A DNA stretch of 64,000 nt. Source: an uncultured Roseiflexaceae bacterium (GTDB lineage Bacteria > Chloroflexota > Chloroflexia > Chloroflexales > Roseiflexaceae). The number at the start of each line of letters is the position of its first letter. Positions within the stretch are counted from its first letter, which is position 1. Positions 17,269-26,691 of this stretch are shown here, one piece after another. The notes beneath the pieces were generated by a model. The model searched no databases and was not told the origin of the DNA. It worked only from the letters and a program-made list of their open reading frames with translations. The DNA is taken from positions 5,088 to 69,087 of the forward strand of contig CALJIC010000057.1 of the NCBI GenBank assembly GCA_937974195.1. The letters are read 5' to 3'. The translations under genes were made by a program, and so were the position numbers.

Positions 17269-17916
17269 CTAGTCGATCGGGTCCTTATCGATCGCGAAGG
17301 TGCAGGTCTCGCCGCCGGTGCCGCGGCACTCGACCTCCTCGATGCGGAAGGTATGCCCGCCGGTGACCCAGGTGAGGGCCTCCTCGAGGATGCCCTGCGC
17401 AAGGTGGCAGCAAGGCTTCTCGGACTTGCGGCCCCAGCAGACCGGGCACTTCTCGATCACGTACATGAACTGCCCCTTGCGCTCCTCGACGTGCGACGGC
17501 TGGTCGCTGAAGCGGTCGAAGGTCTGCGCGGTGGCGTTCAGGACGATCTTCATCTTCATGGTCATCGGCATGAGCTTGAGCGCTAGGTCAGCCATGCCGA
17601 GCAGCGGGCCGAACTCCTTGAGGCCGAGGTTGAAGGCGTAGCGGCCGGCGCGCAACTCCATGCCTCGGGCGCCACGCGGGCCATACATCGTCTCAGTAGC
17701 CTTGGATATCGCGGCGAGATCGGCGAACGGGAACTCGCGCTTGAGGTTGTTCGACGGGTAGTTGTTTACCAGATGACGTATGCCCGAGAGGTTCAACAGC
17801 GCGTTGACGCCGTTGCGCCCCATGACATCCTCGAGGCTGATGAGATAGAGACGACCGATAAGATTTGGGTAGAAACGGGGCTCCAGCTCGTTCGCGTTGC
17901 CACGCTCGTCAGGCAT
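17269..17916 (-). CDS. V4R-domain protein with cysteine cluster
   Basis: This is a 215-residue protein whose C-terminal half resembles the V4R (4-vinyl reductase) ligand-binding domain found in BchJ-like proteins and XylR-type sensors. Six cysteines cluster near the C-terminus (C157, C160, C169, C170, C197, C205), including CPVC and CC pairs that could bind a metal. ATG 17914-17916 is preceded by TAAGGAG, so the longer frame reaching 17982 was rejected because it would run through the promoter. There is no membrane segment. It has its own promoter and is not obviously tied to pigment synthesis here. A small-molecule or redox-sensing role is an inference. Confidence 0.8.
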   Translation of the reverse strand: MPDERGNANELEPRFYPNLIGRLYLISLEDVMGRNGVNALLNLSGIRHLVNNYPSNNLKREFPFADLAAISKATETMYGPRGARGMELRAGRYAFNLGLKEFGPLLGMADLALKLMPMTMKMKIVLNATAQTFDRFSDQPSHVEERKGQFMYVIEKCPVCWGRKSEKPCCHLAQGILEEALTWVTGGHTFRIEEVECRGTGGETCTFAIDKDPID

Positions 17917-17973
17917 TGCCCGGCTCCTTAGAGGTGGAAGGCAGTCGGAATCACAGCCTACTAGGCTCGGTCC

Positions 17974-18002
17974 ATTGTACACGATGGGTTAAGGGGCGTC
18001 AA
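17974..18002 (-). promoter_or_regulatory. Promoter of the V4R gene, TTGACG-17-TACAAT
   Basis: On the minus strand TTGACG (17997-18002) and TACAAT (17974-17979) are exactly 17 bases apart. The start point would be about 50 bases before ATG 17916. The remainder of the divergent gap up to 18199 is GC-rich, with only a weak CATAAT at 18152-18157 for the plus-strand gene. Confidence 0.65.
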
Positions 18003-18199
18003 CATCGGCAGTAGGGACTTCAGGGGGGAGTGGTTCTAGTACCAATATTGCTCCGAGCAGTAGACCTGCACTGTGGCGGGGCGCGTGGGCGAGGCCAGCG
18101 CGCCAGCCCCGCCCGTGAGCGATAGGTGACATGGGCCGGCGGGTTCTGGCGCATAATGGAACCGGCAGATGCGTGGCGGATTGCAGCGACGGGAGAAGG

Positions 18200-19408
18200 A
18201 TGCGTAGCCTGAAGATTGTGATGCTGGCGCCGTTCGGGATGCGCCCGAAGGGGACGCTTGCGGCGCGGATGCTGCCGCTGGCGCAGGCGCTGGTGCGCCG
18301 GGGCCACCAGGTGGCGATCTTCGCGCCGCCGGTGCTGAACCCGGAGGACGCGGGGCGGCGCGAGGTGCTCGGCGGGGTGCTGGTGGCGCACACGCCCTCG
18401 CCGCGGCTGGCGGGCCTCCTGGGCGCGCCGGAGCAGGCGGCGATGCTGCTGCGCGCCGCGCTGGCCGAGGGGCCGGATGTGCTGCACCTGTTCAAGCCCA
18501 AGGGGTACGGCGGGCTGGCGGCGCTCGCAGCGCGGGCGCTGCGGCCGGCGCTGCCGCTGGTGGTGGACAGCGACGACTGGGAGGGGTGGGGCGGGTGGAA
18601 CGACCTGCTGCCCTACCCGCTGGCCGCCAAGCATCTGTTCGCGTGGCAGGAGCGCGACCTGCCGCGGCGGGCGGGCGCGGTGACGGTGGCGAGCCACACG
18701 CTCGCGCGGCAGGTGCTCGGCTTCGGGGTTCCCGCCGAGCGGGTGTTCTACCTGCCGAACGGGACCGATGACCGTTTTCTCCAAGCGGCGGCTCCCGGCC
18801 GCGTCCCGCCGTCCGGCCGGGGCGACGAGGCGTCCCAGCGGGGCGGTTTGACGGTGCTGCTCTACACGCGTTTCTGGGAGCTCGATGTGCGCGACGTCGT
18901 CGCGGCGCTGGCGGGGATCGTCGCGCGGGAGCCGGTGGCGCGGCTGGTGGTGGTTGGGCGCGGCGAGCGGGGCGAGGAGCGCGAGCTGCTTCGGCTGGCG
19001 CGCCGGGCCGGCCTGGAGCGCGCCGTCGACTACCGCGGCTGGCTGGCGCCGGAGGAGATCCCGGCGGTGATCGCGGCGGCCGACGTGGCGCTGGCGCCGC
19101 TGGACGACACGCTGATCAACCGGGCGCGCGGGCTGGCGAAGCTGCTGGAGCTGATGGCGGCGGGCGTGCCGATCGTCGCGAGCCGCGTCGGCCAGGCGGC
19201 TGAGTACATCGAGGACGGGCGCAGCGGCCTGCTGGTGGCGCCGGGCGACCCGGGCGCGCTGGCGCGCGCGGCGCTGACTCTGCTGGGCGACCCGGAGCTG
19301 CGGGCGCGGCTGAGCGCGGGGGCGCGCGCCAGGGCTGCGGTGTACCGCTGGGATGCGCTCGCGCTGACCGCGGAGCGGGCCTACGAGCGGGCGCTCGAGC
19401 GCTCCTAG
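18200..19408 (+). CDS. Glycosyltransferase family 4 protein (first gene of glycan cluster)
   Basis: This is a 402-residue cytosolic GT-B-fold transferase. The N-terminal half has the acceptor-side motif KGTLAARMLPLAQALVRRGH, and the C-terminal half has the nucleotide-sugar side with KLLELMAAGVPIVAS and a GLLV-PGD-P pattern. The usual E-x7-E pair keeps only its second glutamate, as in several GT4 subgroups. ATG 18200 lies directly behind GGGAG (18191-18195). Donor and acceptor are unknown. It is the first plus-strand gene of the cluster, facing away from the V4R gene. Confidence 0.85.
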   Translation: MRSLKIVMLAPFGMRPKGTLAARMLPLAQALVRRGHQVAIFAPPVLNPEDAGRREVLGGVLVAHTPSPRLAGLLGAPEQAAMLLRAALAEGPDVLHLFKPKGYGGLAALAARALRPALPLVVDSDDWEGWGGWNDLLPYPLAAKHLFAWQERDLPRRAGAVTVASHTLARQVLGFGVPAERVFYLPNGTDDRFLQAAAPGRVPPSGRGDEASQRGGLTVLLYTRFWELDVRDVVAALAGIVAREPVARLVVVGRGERGEERELLRLARRAGLERAVDYRGWLAPEEIPAVIAAADVALAPLDDTLINRARGLAKLLELMAAGVPIVASRVGQAAEYIEDGRSGLLVAPGDPGALARAALTLLGDPELRARLSAGARARAAVYRWDALALTAERAYERALERS

Positions 19409-19573
19409 CGCGGCCGCTGTAGCTCGCGGCCGGTGCGCGTGCCCGATCTGCGGGGCGCGCGGTAAGATTGCCACATCCCCACAACGTCTCCCAATCCGAT
19501 CACGAATCGTTCATCACGCCGCCGCACCGGTACCGTACACTGGTGCGGTGACCGGGGCGATTTCGAGGACGCC

Positions 19574-21172
19574 ATGGCGTCTGGACGGGCCTTGACAACT
19601 GCTGCGCTTGAGCGTGTGGCCGCCGCTTCGGCGTGGCGCAGCTGGCGCACCTGGCTGCTGTGCGCGCTTGCCGTGCAGTACGCCGCCTTCCAGCTGGCGA
19701 CGGGCGTGCAGTACTGGGATGGGCCGCGCAACCTGCACTGGGGCCTGCTCGTGCTGGATGAGCCGCGCTTCCTGCTGGACGCGGAGGACCCGCTCAATCG
19801 CGTCAACGGCTTCCCGCCCGAAGACGCGCGGCTTGCCCCGCGGGGCCTGGCGAGCGACAGCAGCTCGCCGCTGCACCCCTGGTGGGGGCCGCTCTACCCG
19901 CTGATCTTCGGCGGCGTCTGGTGGCTCACCGGCTCGTACGCGCTGCTGCAGCTTGTGGTCCCGGCGGCCGCGTGCGCGACGGTGCTGCTCACCTACGCCT
20001 TCGGGGCGCGCTACCTCGGGCGCGACGCAGGGCTCCTCGGAGCGGCGCTGCTGGCGCTGTTCCCGGTGTTCCGGGAGCACGCCGTCCTCGCGTTCGGCGA
20101 GCCGATCTCGGCGCTGCTGCTGCTGGGAGCGCTGTTGGCGTTCGTCGCGCGGCGCACCTGGCCGGCCGCGCTGCTCGGCGCGCTGGCGATGTACGGGAAG
20201 ATCGATCTGATCGCGCTCTACCTGGGCACGGCGGGGCTGACCTGGCTTCTGAGCCGGGGCGATGGCCGGCTGCCGGCCAGGCACGTGGCGATCAGCCTGG
20301 GGGTGCCGCTCATCAGCCTGCTGCCGTGGGTCGTGCTGGTCTACGGGGTGATCGGCAGGCCGACGACGGTGGGCGGCGGGCCGAGCTGGTCGATATTCGT
20401 CACGCTTGGGCCGCAGATGCTGGAGCAGCTGTTCATGCTGCCCTGGGCGCTGACGCTCGGCGTGCTGGCCGGGCTGGCGGCTGCGGTGGGAGCCGGCCTG
20501 CTGCAGCTGCGCCGGTCGCAGCCGGTCGTGTGCAGGCTGCTCGGGGTGTGGCTCGCGCTGGGCCTGGTGGTCGTGCTCACGTACGCGGCGATGCCGGGGG
20601 CGAGCAACAACCCGCGGGTGTTCATTCCGGCGCTCCCCGCATACTGTCTGCTGGCGGCCGCCGGGCTGATGCGCCTCGGGCGGCGGGCGCGGGTGTACGC
20701 GGCGGGGGCGCTGCTGGTGCTGTTCGTGCTGCTGAACGCGAGCGGGATGCTCTTCCAGGTGCTGCAGGCGCGACTGTACGCTGAGGCGGCCCCCGCCTGG
20801 GAGGTGCTGCGGCGCGAGCCGCGGGGCGTCGTGCTGACCGACATGTACTGGCACGCGGCGCTGTTCACGCGCCAGCCGGTCACATGGTTCGAGCACGACC
20901 CGGCGTTCGAGCGCGCGATCATGCACGACGCGGCGAACTTCCGGCGCTACCTGGCAGTGGCGCCGATCCGCTACGTGGTGCTGCCGCGCGACCCGCAGCT
21001 GCACGTGCGGCAGCTGGAGACGCCGCTGGCGCGGCTGTACCGCTCGCTGCCGATCGGGCGGGACCTGGGGTGGAGGACGGAGCCGCTGGCGGCGCCCGAG
21101 GTGCGGGCGTATCTGGAGGAGACCTTCCCGAGCCGCGAGGCCGGCGCGTACGTCATCTTCTACGTCGGGTGA
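19574..21172 (+). CDS. Polytopic GT-C/GT39-like membrane protein
   Basis: This is a 532-residue integral membrane protein. About ten hydrophobic helices fill residues 25-410, and a hydrophilic C-terminal part of roughly 120 residues probably lies outside the membrane. Composition, loop placement and size match GT-C glycosyltransferases (PMT/ArnT-like), which move sugars from polyprenyl phosphate to acceptors on the outer face. The first extracytoplasmic loop has acidic residues, but no clean family motif could be assigned. Two other proteins in this cluster have the same general architecture. The exact family is uncertain. Confidence 0.7.
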   Translation: MASGRALTTAALERVAAASAWRSWRTWLLCALAVQYAAFQLATGVQYWDGPRNLHWGLLVLDEPRFLLDAEDPLNRVNGFPPEDARLAPRGLASDSSSPLHPWWGPLYPLIFGGVWWLTGSYALLQLVVPAAACATVLLTYAFGARYLGRDAGLLGAALLALFPVFREHAVLAFGEPISALLLLGALLAFVARRTWPAALLGALAMYGKIDLIALYLGTAGLTWLLSRGDGRLPARHVAISLGVPLISLLPWVVLVYGVIGRPTTVGGGPSWSIFVTLGPQMLEQLFMLPWALTLGVLAGLAAAVGAGLLQLRRSQPVVCRLLGVWLALGLVVVLTYAAMPGASNNPRVFIPALPAYCLLAAAGLMRLGRRARVYAAGALLVLFVLLNASGMLFQVLQARLYAEAAPAWEVLRREPRGVVLTDMYWHAALFTRQPVTWFEHDPAFERAIMHDAANFRRYLAVAPIRYVVLPRDPQLHVRQLETPLARLYRSLPIGRDLGWRTEPLAAPEVRAYLEETFPSREAGAYVIFYVG

Positions 21173-21203
21173 CCGGCGCCCGAAAGACAGGCGCTATGGG
21201 CTA

Positions 21204-21232
21204 TGGACGCGCGCCTGCCCGGACCATACAAT
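21204..21232 (+). promoter_or_regulatory. Possible promoter before the first GT2 gene
   Basis: TGGACG (21204-21209) and TACAAT (21227-21232) are 17 bases apart, close to the TTGACG/TACAAT pair used at 17974-18002. The transcript would have a leader of only about 15 bases before ATG 21254, with AGGGGG inside it. Confidence 0.4.
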
Positions 21233-21253
21233 GGCCGCGATCAGGGGGTGGCA

Positions 21254-22402
21254 ATGAGCGACATAGAGATTGAGCGCGATGTCGACCGGCGGCCCTTGGC
21301 GGCGCCCGCGCGGCGCTACGCGCCCCTGCCCGCCAGCGCCGACGTCCCGACCGACGACCCGGCGGCGGCGCTGCGGTTCTGCCGCCAGCTGGCGCGCCTG
21401 CTTCAGGACGCGGCGGTACGGCCGGCGGACGACGGCTTCGCCGTGGACGGCGCGCGCGAGCGCCAGCGCCCGACGATCTCGGTGGTCATCCCGGTCTACA
21501 ACGAGCGCGAGAACCTGCCGGTGCTCTACTCGCGGCTCTCGGCGGTGCTGGAGGGCGAAGGGCTGAGCTACGAGATCGTCTTCGTGGACGACGGCAGCCG
21601 CGACGGGAGCCTTGAGCTGATGCGCGGGCTGGCGCGCGAGGACCGGCGCGTGGTGGTGGTGGAGCTGGCGCGTAACTTCGGCCACCAGGTGGCGATCAGC
21701 GCCGGGCTGGACCACGCGCGCGGCGACGGGGTGATCGTGATGGACGCCGACCTGCAGGACCCGCCGGAGGTGCTGCCGCGCTTCATCAGCGCCTGGCGAG
21801 ACGGGCACGACGTGGTGTACGCCATCCGCGAGCAGCGCAAGGAGGGCTGGCTGCTGCGGCTGGCGTACGCGGCGTTCTACCGGCTGCTGCAGCGGGTGGC
21901 GCAGATCGAGATCCCGCTCGACGCCGGCGATTTCTGCCTGATGGACCGGCGGGTGGTGGACCTGCTGTGCGGCATGCCCGAGCGCAACCGCTTCGTGCGC
22001 GGCATCCGCAGCTGGGTGGGGCTGGACCAGATCGGGCTGCCCTACGAGCGCCAGGGGCGGCACGCCGGGCGGCCGAAGTACACCGTGACCCGGCTGATCT
22101 ACCTGGCGCTGGACGGGCTGGTCTCGTTCAGCTACCTGCCGCTGCGGGTGATCACCCTGCTGGGGTTCGCCGTCTCGCTCGTGTCGATCATGCTCGCCAT
22201 CTTCTACGCCGTCCAGAAGCTGACCGTCGGCCTCTCGCCGCCCGGCTTCGCGACGCTGACGGTGGCGATCTTCTTCCTCACGGGCATCCAGCTGACGACG
22301 ATCGGCGTGATCGGCGAGTACGTCGGGCGGATCTTCGAGGAGGTCAAGCAGCGGCCGCTGTACGTGGTGCGGCGGGTGGTTGGGGGAAGTGCTGAGGGCT
22401 GA
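21254..22402 (+). CDS. GT2 polyprenyl-phosphate sugar transferase (DPM1/ArnC/GtrB type)
   Basis: This is a 382-residue GT-A enzyme expected to transfer a sugar from a nucleotide donor to undecaprenyl phosphate at the inner membrane face. The N-terminal motif SVVIPVYNERENLPVL (about 76-91), the nucleotide motif FVDDGSRDGS and the metal-binding DADLQDPPE are intact. Two C-terminal membrane helices (about 295-365) and a basic tail match the ArnC/GtrB layout. A ~70-residue N-terminal extension is unusual. ATG 21254 follows AGGGGG, and an upstream ATG at 21203 was rejected for lack of such a site. The product would feed the GT-C enzymes nearby. Confidence 0.88.
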   Translation: MSDIEIERDVDRRPLAAPARRYAPLPASADVPTDDPAAALRFCRQLARLLQDAAVRPADDGFAVDGARERQRPTISVVIPVYNERENLPVLYSRLSAVLEGEGLSYEIVFVDDGSRDGSLELMRGLAREDRRVVVVELARNFGHQVAISAGLDHARGDGVIVMDADLQDPPEVLPRFISAWRDGHDVVYAIREQRKEGWLLRLAYAAFYRLLQRVAQIEIPLDAGDFCLMDRRVVDLLCGMPERNRFVRGIRSWVGLDQIGLPYERQGRHAGRPKYTVTRLIYLALDGLVSFSYLPLRVITLLGFAVSLVSIMLAIFYAVQKLTVGLSPPGFATLTVAIFFLTGIQLTTIGVIGEYVGRIFEEVKQRPLYVVRRVVGGSAEG

Positions 22403-22424
22403 GCGCGGCGCCCGCGGTGAATCT

Positions 22425-23591
22425 ATGCGCATCCTGATGCTCAACAACGAGTTCCCGCCGCTGGGCGGGGGCACCGGCACGGTGAACCGGGCGCTGCTGC
22501 AGCGCTTCGCGCTGGTGGACGGGCTCGAGATCGACCTGGTGACCTCGGCGCTGGGGCGGCGGGCGGAGCACGAGCAGTTCGCCGAGCGGGTGAGGATCTT
22601 CAAGGTGCCGGTGAACAACCGCAACATCCACCACTCATCGAACCGCGAGCTGGCGACCTACGCCGCCCGCGCGACGGCGCTGGGCCTGCGGCTGCAGCGC
22701 GAGCGGCGGTACGACCTCTGCCTGGCCTGGAGCGCGGTCCCCGCCGGCGCGGTGGCGCTCGCGCTGAGGCAGCTCGGCGGGCTGCCGTACATCGTGCGCG
22801 TGTGCGGCCCGGACATCCCCGGGTTCGAGCGGCGCTACGGGGCGCTGTACCCGCTGCTCACCCCGCTGATCCGCTGGGTGTGGCGCGGCGCGGCGGCGGT
22901 GGTGGCGAAGTGCGCCGGCGAGGCGGACATGATCCGCGCGGTGGACCCGCGGGTGGATGTGACGCTGGTGGCGAACGGAGTCGACCTGGGCGCGTTCCGG
23001 CCGGCGGAGATCGCGCGGGGCGGGCCGCTGCGGGTGCTGTGCGTGGCGCGCCTGATCGAGCGCAAGGGGCAGCACCACCTGATCGAGGCGGTGCGGCTGC
23101 TGGCCGACGCCGGCGTGGAGGTGATAGTCGAGCTGGTTGGCACCGGGGACGCCGAGGCGGACCTGCGGGCGCTGGCGGCCGAGCGCGGCGTCGCGGAGCG
23201 GGTGCGGTTTGCCGGGTACGTGCCGCGCGAGGAGATCGCGGAGCGCTACGCGGCGGCGGATGTCTTCGTGCTGCCCTCGTACAACGAGGGGATGAGCGTG
23301 GCGACGCTGGAGGCGATGGCGGCCGGCCTGCCGGTGGTGGTGACGCGCACCGGCGGCGCGGCGGAGCTGGTGGCCGAGGGCGAGACCGGGCTGACCTTCG
23401 ACTGGGCGGACGTTGCTGCGCTGGGGGGGCACCTGCGCCGGCTGGCGGAGGACCGCGAGCTGGCGCAGCGGATGGGCGCGGCGGGGCGCCGCCGGGCGAG
23501 CCGCTTCTCGTGGGATGCGGCGGCGGCGCGCTACCTCGAACTCTTCGAGCAGCTGTATGTGCGGAATCTGCGGCTACCTGCGGCGCGATGA
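22425..23591 (+). CDS. Glycosyltransferase family 4 protein
   Basis: This is a 388-residue GT-B transferase. The N-terminus MRILMLNNEFPPLGGGTGTV carries the glycine-rich acceptor loop typical of GT4. The donor side has the full E-x7-E motif (EGMSVATLE) followed by AMAAGLPVVVTRTGG. It begins 22 bases after the GT2 gene, and its last 35 bases overlap the start of the asparagine-synthetase-like gene in another frame. It is closely related to the GT4 gene at 37687, which shares the same N-terminal layout. Sugar specificity is unknown. Confidence 0.88.
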   Translation: MRILMLNNEFPPLGGGTGTVNRALLQRFALVDGLEIDLVTSALGRRAEHEQFAERVRIFKVPVNNRNIHHSSNRELATYAARATALGLRLQRERRYDLCLAWSAVPAGAVALALRQLGGLPYIVRVCGPDIPGFERRYGALYPLLTPLIRWVWRGAAAVVAKCAGEADMIRAVDPRVDVTLVANGVDLGAFRPAEIARGGPLRVLCVARLIERKGQHHLIEAVRLLADAGVEVIVELVGTGDAEADLRALAAERGVAERVRFAGYVPREEIAERYAAADVFVLPSYNEGMSVATLEAMAAGLPVVVTRTGGAAELVAEGETGLTFDWADVAALGGHLRRLAEDRELAQRMGAAGRRRASRFSWDAAAARYLELFEQLYVRNLRLPAAR

Positions 23592-25452
23592 CGCGCACCC
23601 GTCCGACCGGGCGCTGCTGGAGCAGATGAACGGGCGCATCCGCCACCGCGGCCCGGACAGCGACGGCTTCTTCGCCGACGGGCGGGTGGGGCTGGCGATG
23701 CGCCGGCTGGCGATCATCGACGTAGCGGGCGGCGACCAGCCGATCGCCAGCGAGGACGGCCAGGTGCTGGTCGTGTTCAACGGCGAGATCTTCAACTTCC
23801 GCGCCCTGCGCGCCGAGCTGGCCGGCTACGGGCACCGCTTCGCCACCGAGAGCGACACCGAGGTGATCGTCCACGCCTACGAGCAGTGGGGCGACGACGC
23901 GCTGCTGCGGCTGCACGGCATGTTCGCCTTCGCGCTGTGGGACCGGCGGCGGGAGCGGCTGCTGCTGGCGCGCGACCGGCTGGGGAAGAAGCCGCTCTAC
24001 TGGCACCACGGGGCGCACGGGCTGCTGTGGGGCTCGGAGCTGAAGTGCATCCTGGCGGCGCCGTGGGTCGAGCGCCGCGTGGACCTGACCGCGCTGCACC
24101 ACTACCTGACGCTGCAGTACACGCCCGACCCGCTGACCATGTTCGCGGGCATCCAGCAGCTGCCGGCGGCGCACAAGCTCACGGTGGAGGGGCGCGGGGC
24201 GCCGCGGGTGGAGCGCTGGTGGCAGCTCGACTTCGAGCCGAAGCTGGCCATCTCCGACGCGGAGGCCGTGGAGCAGGCGCGGGCGCTGCTCGGCGAGGCC
24301 GTCGAGCGCCGGCTGGTCAGCGAGGTGCCGCTGGGCGCCTTCCTCAGCGGCGGGATCGACTCCTCGGTGATCGTGGCGCTGATGGCGGAGCGCATGGCTG
24401 AGCCGGTCAAGACCTTCTCGATCGGCTTCGAGGAGGCGCGCTTCTCCGAGACGCGCTACGCGCGCGCCGTGGCCGAGCGCTACGCGACCGACCACCACGA
24501 GTTCACCTTCCGGCCGGCGGACCTCGTGGCGACGGTCGAGGCGGTGGTGGAGGCCTGCGACGAGCCGCTGGCCGACCCGGCCTGTCTGCCGCTGTACGAG
24601 CTGGCGCGGCAGACGCGCCGGCACGTGACGGTGGCGCTGTGCGGCGACGGCGGGGACGAGACGCTGGCCGGCTACCGGCGCTACGCGCTCGACCGGCTGC
24701 TGCGGCCCTACGGCGCGCTGCCGGAGTGGGTGACGCAGCGCTTCGTGCCGGCCGCGGCCGCGCTGCTGCCGGACCCGGCCTGGCTGCCGGAGGACCGCAG
24801 CCCGATCGCCGGCGTGAAGCGGCTGGCGCAGTGGGCGGCGGTGACGCCGAAGGCCTCGCTGGTGCGCTGGGGCTCGTACTTCTCGCACGCCGACAAGCTG
24901 GCGCTGTACGCCGGGCGCGTGCGCGAGGCGCTGGCCTGCGTGGACACGGCCGAGGTGCTGGCCGCCGCATACGACGAGGCGCGGGCGACGAGCCAGCTGG
25001 ACCGCACGCTGCACGCCGACCACGTGACCTACCTGGCGGGCGACCTGCTGCCGAAGACCGACCGGATGACCATGGCGCACGCCGTCGAGGCGCGCGCGCC
25101 GCTGCTCGACGAGGCGTGGGTGGAGTGGACGGCGCGGCTGCCGGAGCGCTTCAAGGTGCGCGGCGGGCAGGGCAAGTGGCTGCTGAAGGCGGCCTTCGCG
25201 GACAAGCTGCCGCCTGCGGTGGCGGCGCGCGGCAAGCAGGGCTTCGGGGTGCCGGTGGGCCACTGGCTGCGCGGCGAGCTGCGGGGCTGGGCGCGCGAGC
25301 GGCTGCTGGGCGACGCGCGGCTGGCCGAGTGGTTCGAGCCGGCGGCGGTGGAGCGGCTGCTGGCCGAGCACGACGGCGGGCGGGTGAACCACGGCAAGCG
25401 GCTGTGGGCGCTGCTGATCTTCGCTGTGTGGCGCGAGCGCTACGGCCTGTGA
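23557..25452 (+). CDS. asnB: Asparagine synthetase (glutamine-hydrolysing)-like amidotransferase, copy 1
   Basis: This is a 631-residue two-domain enzyme. The N-terminal Ntn glutaminase domain begins MCGICGYL, so Cys2 is the nucleophile after Met removal. It has the glutamine-site motifs RGPDSDG, NGEIFNF and SDTEV. The C-terminal synthetase domain has the PPi loop SGGIDSS, the GDGGDE motif and KTDRMTMAHAVEARAPLLD. Within a glycan cluster such proteins more often amidate a sugar acid or peptide-like precursor than make free asparagine. The ATG lies inside the preceding GT4 gene (35-base overlap), implying coupled translation. A second copy lies at 29774. Confidence 0.9.
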   Translation: MCGICGYLRRDDAHPSDRALLEQMNGRIRHRGPDSDGFFADGRVGLAMRRLAIIDVAGGDQPIASEDGQVLVVFNGEIFNFRALRAELAGYGHRFATESDTEVIVHAYEQWGDDALLRLHGMFAFALWDRRRERLLLARDRLGKKPLYWHHGAHGLLWGSELKCILAAPWVERRVDLTALHHYLTLQYTPDPLTMFAGIQQLPAAHKLTVEGRGAPRVERWWQLDFEPKLAISDAEAVEQARALLGEAVERRLVSEVPLGAFLSGGIDSSVIVALMAERMAEPVKTFSIGFEEARFSETRYARAVAERYATDHHEFTFRPADLVATVEAVVEACDEPLADPACLPLYELARQTRRHVTVALCGDGGDETLAGYRRYALDRLLRPYGALPEWVTQRFVPAAAALLPDPAWLPEDRSPIAGVKRLAQWAAVTPKASLVRWGSYFSHADKLALYAGRVREALACVDTAEVLAAAYDEARATSQLDRTLHADHVTYLAGDLLPKTDRMTMAHAVEARAPLLDEAWVEWTARLPERFKVRGGQGKWLLKAAFADKLPPAVAARGKQGFGVPVGHWLRGELRGWARERLLGDARLAEWFEPAAVERLLAEHDGGRVNHGKRLWALLIFAVWRERYGL

Positions 25453-25458
25453 ATTTCG

Positions 25459-26571
25459 GTGATCACCTGCGTGAAGATCGTCTACTTCATCGACCATCTG
25501 CGGCCCGACGGAGCGCAGCAGGCGCTCAGGCAGTTAGTCCACGGGCTGGCGGAGCGCGGGCACATCCAGGCCGTCGTCTGCATGGACGACTCGTGGGACG
25601 AGGCGCTGGTTCGCTCCCTGCGCCAGGCAGGTGCCGAAGTGCGCGTGATCGGCCGGGTGCCGCTGCTGGCCGGCTATGGGCTGCTGGCGACCTGGATCTG
25701 GCTGCGCCAGCGCCGCTTCGATGTCGCTGTCACGATGCTGTTCATCGCCGATGTGTTCGGGCGGGCGCTGGCGAGGGCGGCGGGCGTGCCGCGGATCGTC
25801 TCGTCGATACGCGCGCGCAACGTCGACTATGCGCGGTGGAAGCGGTGGGCCGTGCATCTCACGATGCGCTGGGCCGACGATGTCGTCATCAACAGCGAGG
25901 CCGTCCGGGAGTTTGCGCTCGCTGTCGAAGGGGCGCCCCGCGAGCGGACGCACTACATCCCCAACGGCGTATGCGTCCGAGAGAACGGGGGTGCGCCGAA
26001 CAGCGCGGCCGTGCGCTCGGCCTTCGGTCTGCAGGCGGGTCGCCGCCTGATCGGGGGTGTCGGGCGGCTGACGTACCAGAAAGGCTACGATGTGCTGATC
26101 GAGGCGCTCGCCTCCCAGCGCTGGAGCGACGTCGATCTGCTGCTCGCCGGCGTTGGGGATGCCGAGCAGGCGCTTCGGCAGCAAGCCGCGCGACTCGGGC
26201 TGGAGGGAAGGGTCCACTTTGCCGGCCACCGGCGCGATGTGCCGGAGCTGCTGGGCGCGTTGGATCTCTTCGTCCATCCGGCGCGGTTCGAAGGGATGCC
26301 GAACGCGGTGCTGGAGGCGATGGCCGCCGGCTGCCCGATTGTCGCGAGCGCTGTCGATGGGATCACTGAGCTGATCGTCGATGGCGTCCACGGGTGGCTT
26401 GTGCCGCCGGATGATGCGGGGGCGCTGGCGGACGCGATCGGCGAGGCGCTCGCCGATCGCGCAGAGGCCCGCCGGCGCGGAGACAGGGCCAGGCAGCGCG
26501 CCGCTGAGCGGTTCAGCGTGACGGCGACGGTGGATGCCTGGGAGCGGGTGCTGCGCGCGGGCGCTCGGTGA
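25459..26571 (+). CDS. Glycosyltransferase family 4 protein
   Basis: This GT-B transferase is 370 residues long from GTG 25459. A second GTG at 25471 would give 366 residues and starts directly with VKIVYFIDHL, so the start is uncertain. The acceptor-side loop is GAQQALRQLVHGLAERGH. The donor side has the full E-x7-E (EGMPNAVLE) and AMAAGCPIVAS. It follows the first asnB copy by six bases, and its GC content is slightly lower than its neighbours'. Donor and acceptor are unknown. Confidence 0.87.
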   Translation: MITCVKIVYFIDHLRPDGAQQALRQLVHGLAERGHIQAVVCMDDSWDEALVRSLRQAGAEVRVIGRVPLLAGYGLLATWIWLRQRRFDVAVTMLFIADVFGRALARAAGVPRIVSSIRARNVDYARWKRWAVHLTMRWADDVVINSEAVREFALAVEGAPRERTHYIPNGVCVRENGGAPNSAAVRSAFGLQAGRRLIGGVGRLTYQKGYDVLIEALASQRWSDVDLLLAGVGDAEQALRQQAARLGLEGRVHFAGHRRDVPELLGALDLFVHPARFEGMPNAVLEAMAAGCPIVASAVDGITELIVDGVHGWLVPPDDAGALADAIGEALADRAEARRRGDRARQRAAERFSVTATVDAWERVLRAGAR

Positions 26572-26691
26572 GCTATCGTGCGCCTCGGCCGCACTATCGG
26601 AGGGCCGCGCGGCGGGCGCGTTCGTTTACTGGCTGCCAAGCCCGTGAGGCGTAACGCGGCGATCCGTGCAAAGTGAGATGGACAAGCGGAG

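Noticed and set aside
18152..18157. CATAAT as a promoter of the first GT4 gene
   Set aside because: No -35 hexamer lies at acceptable spacing.
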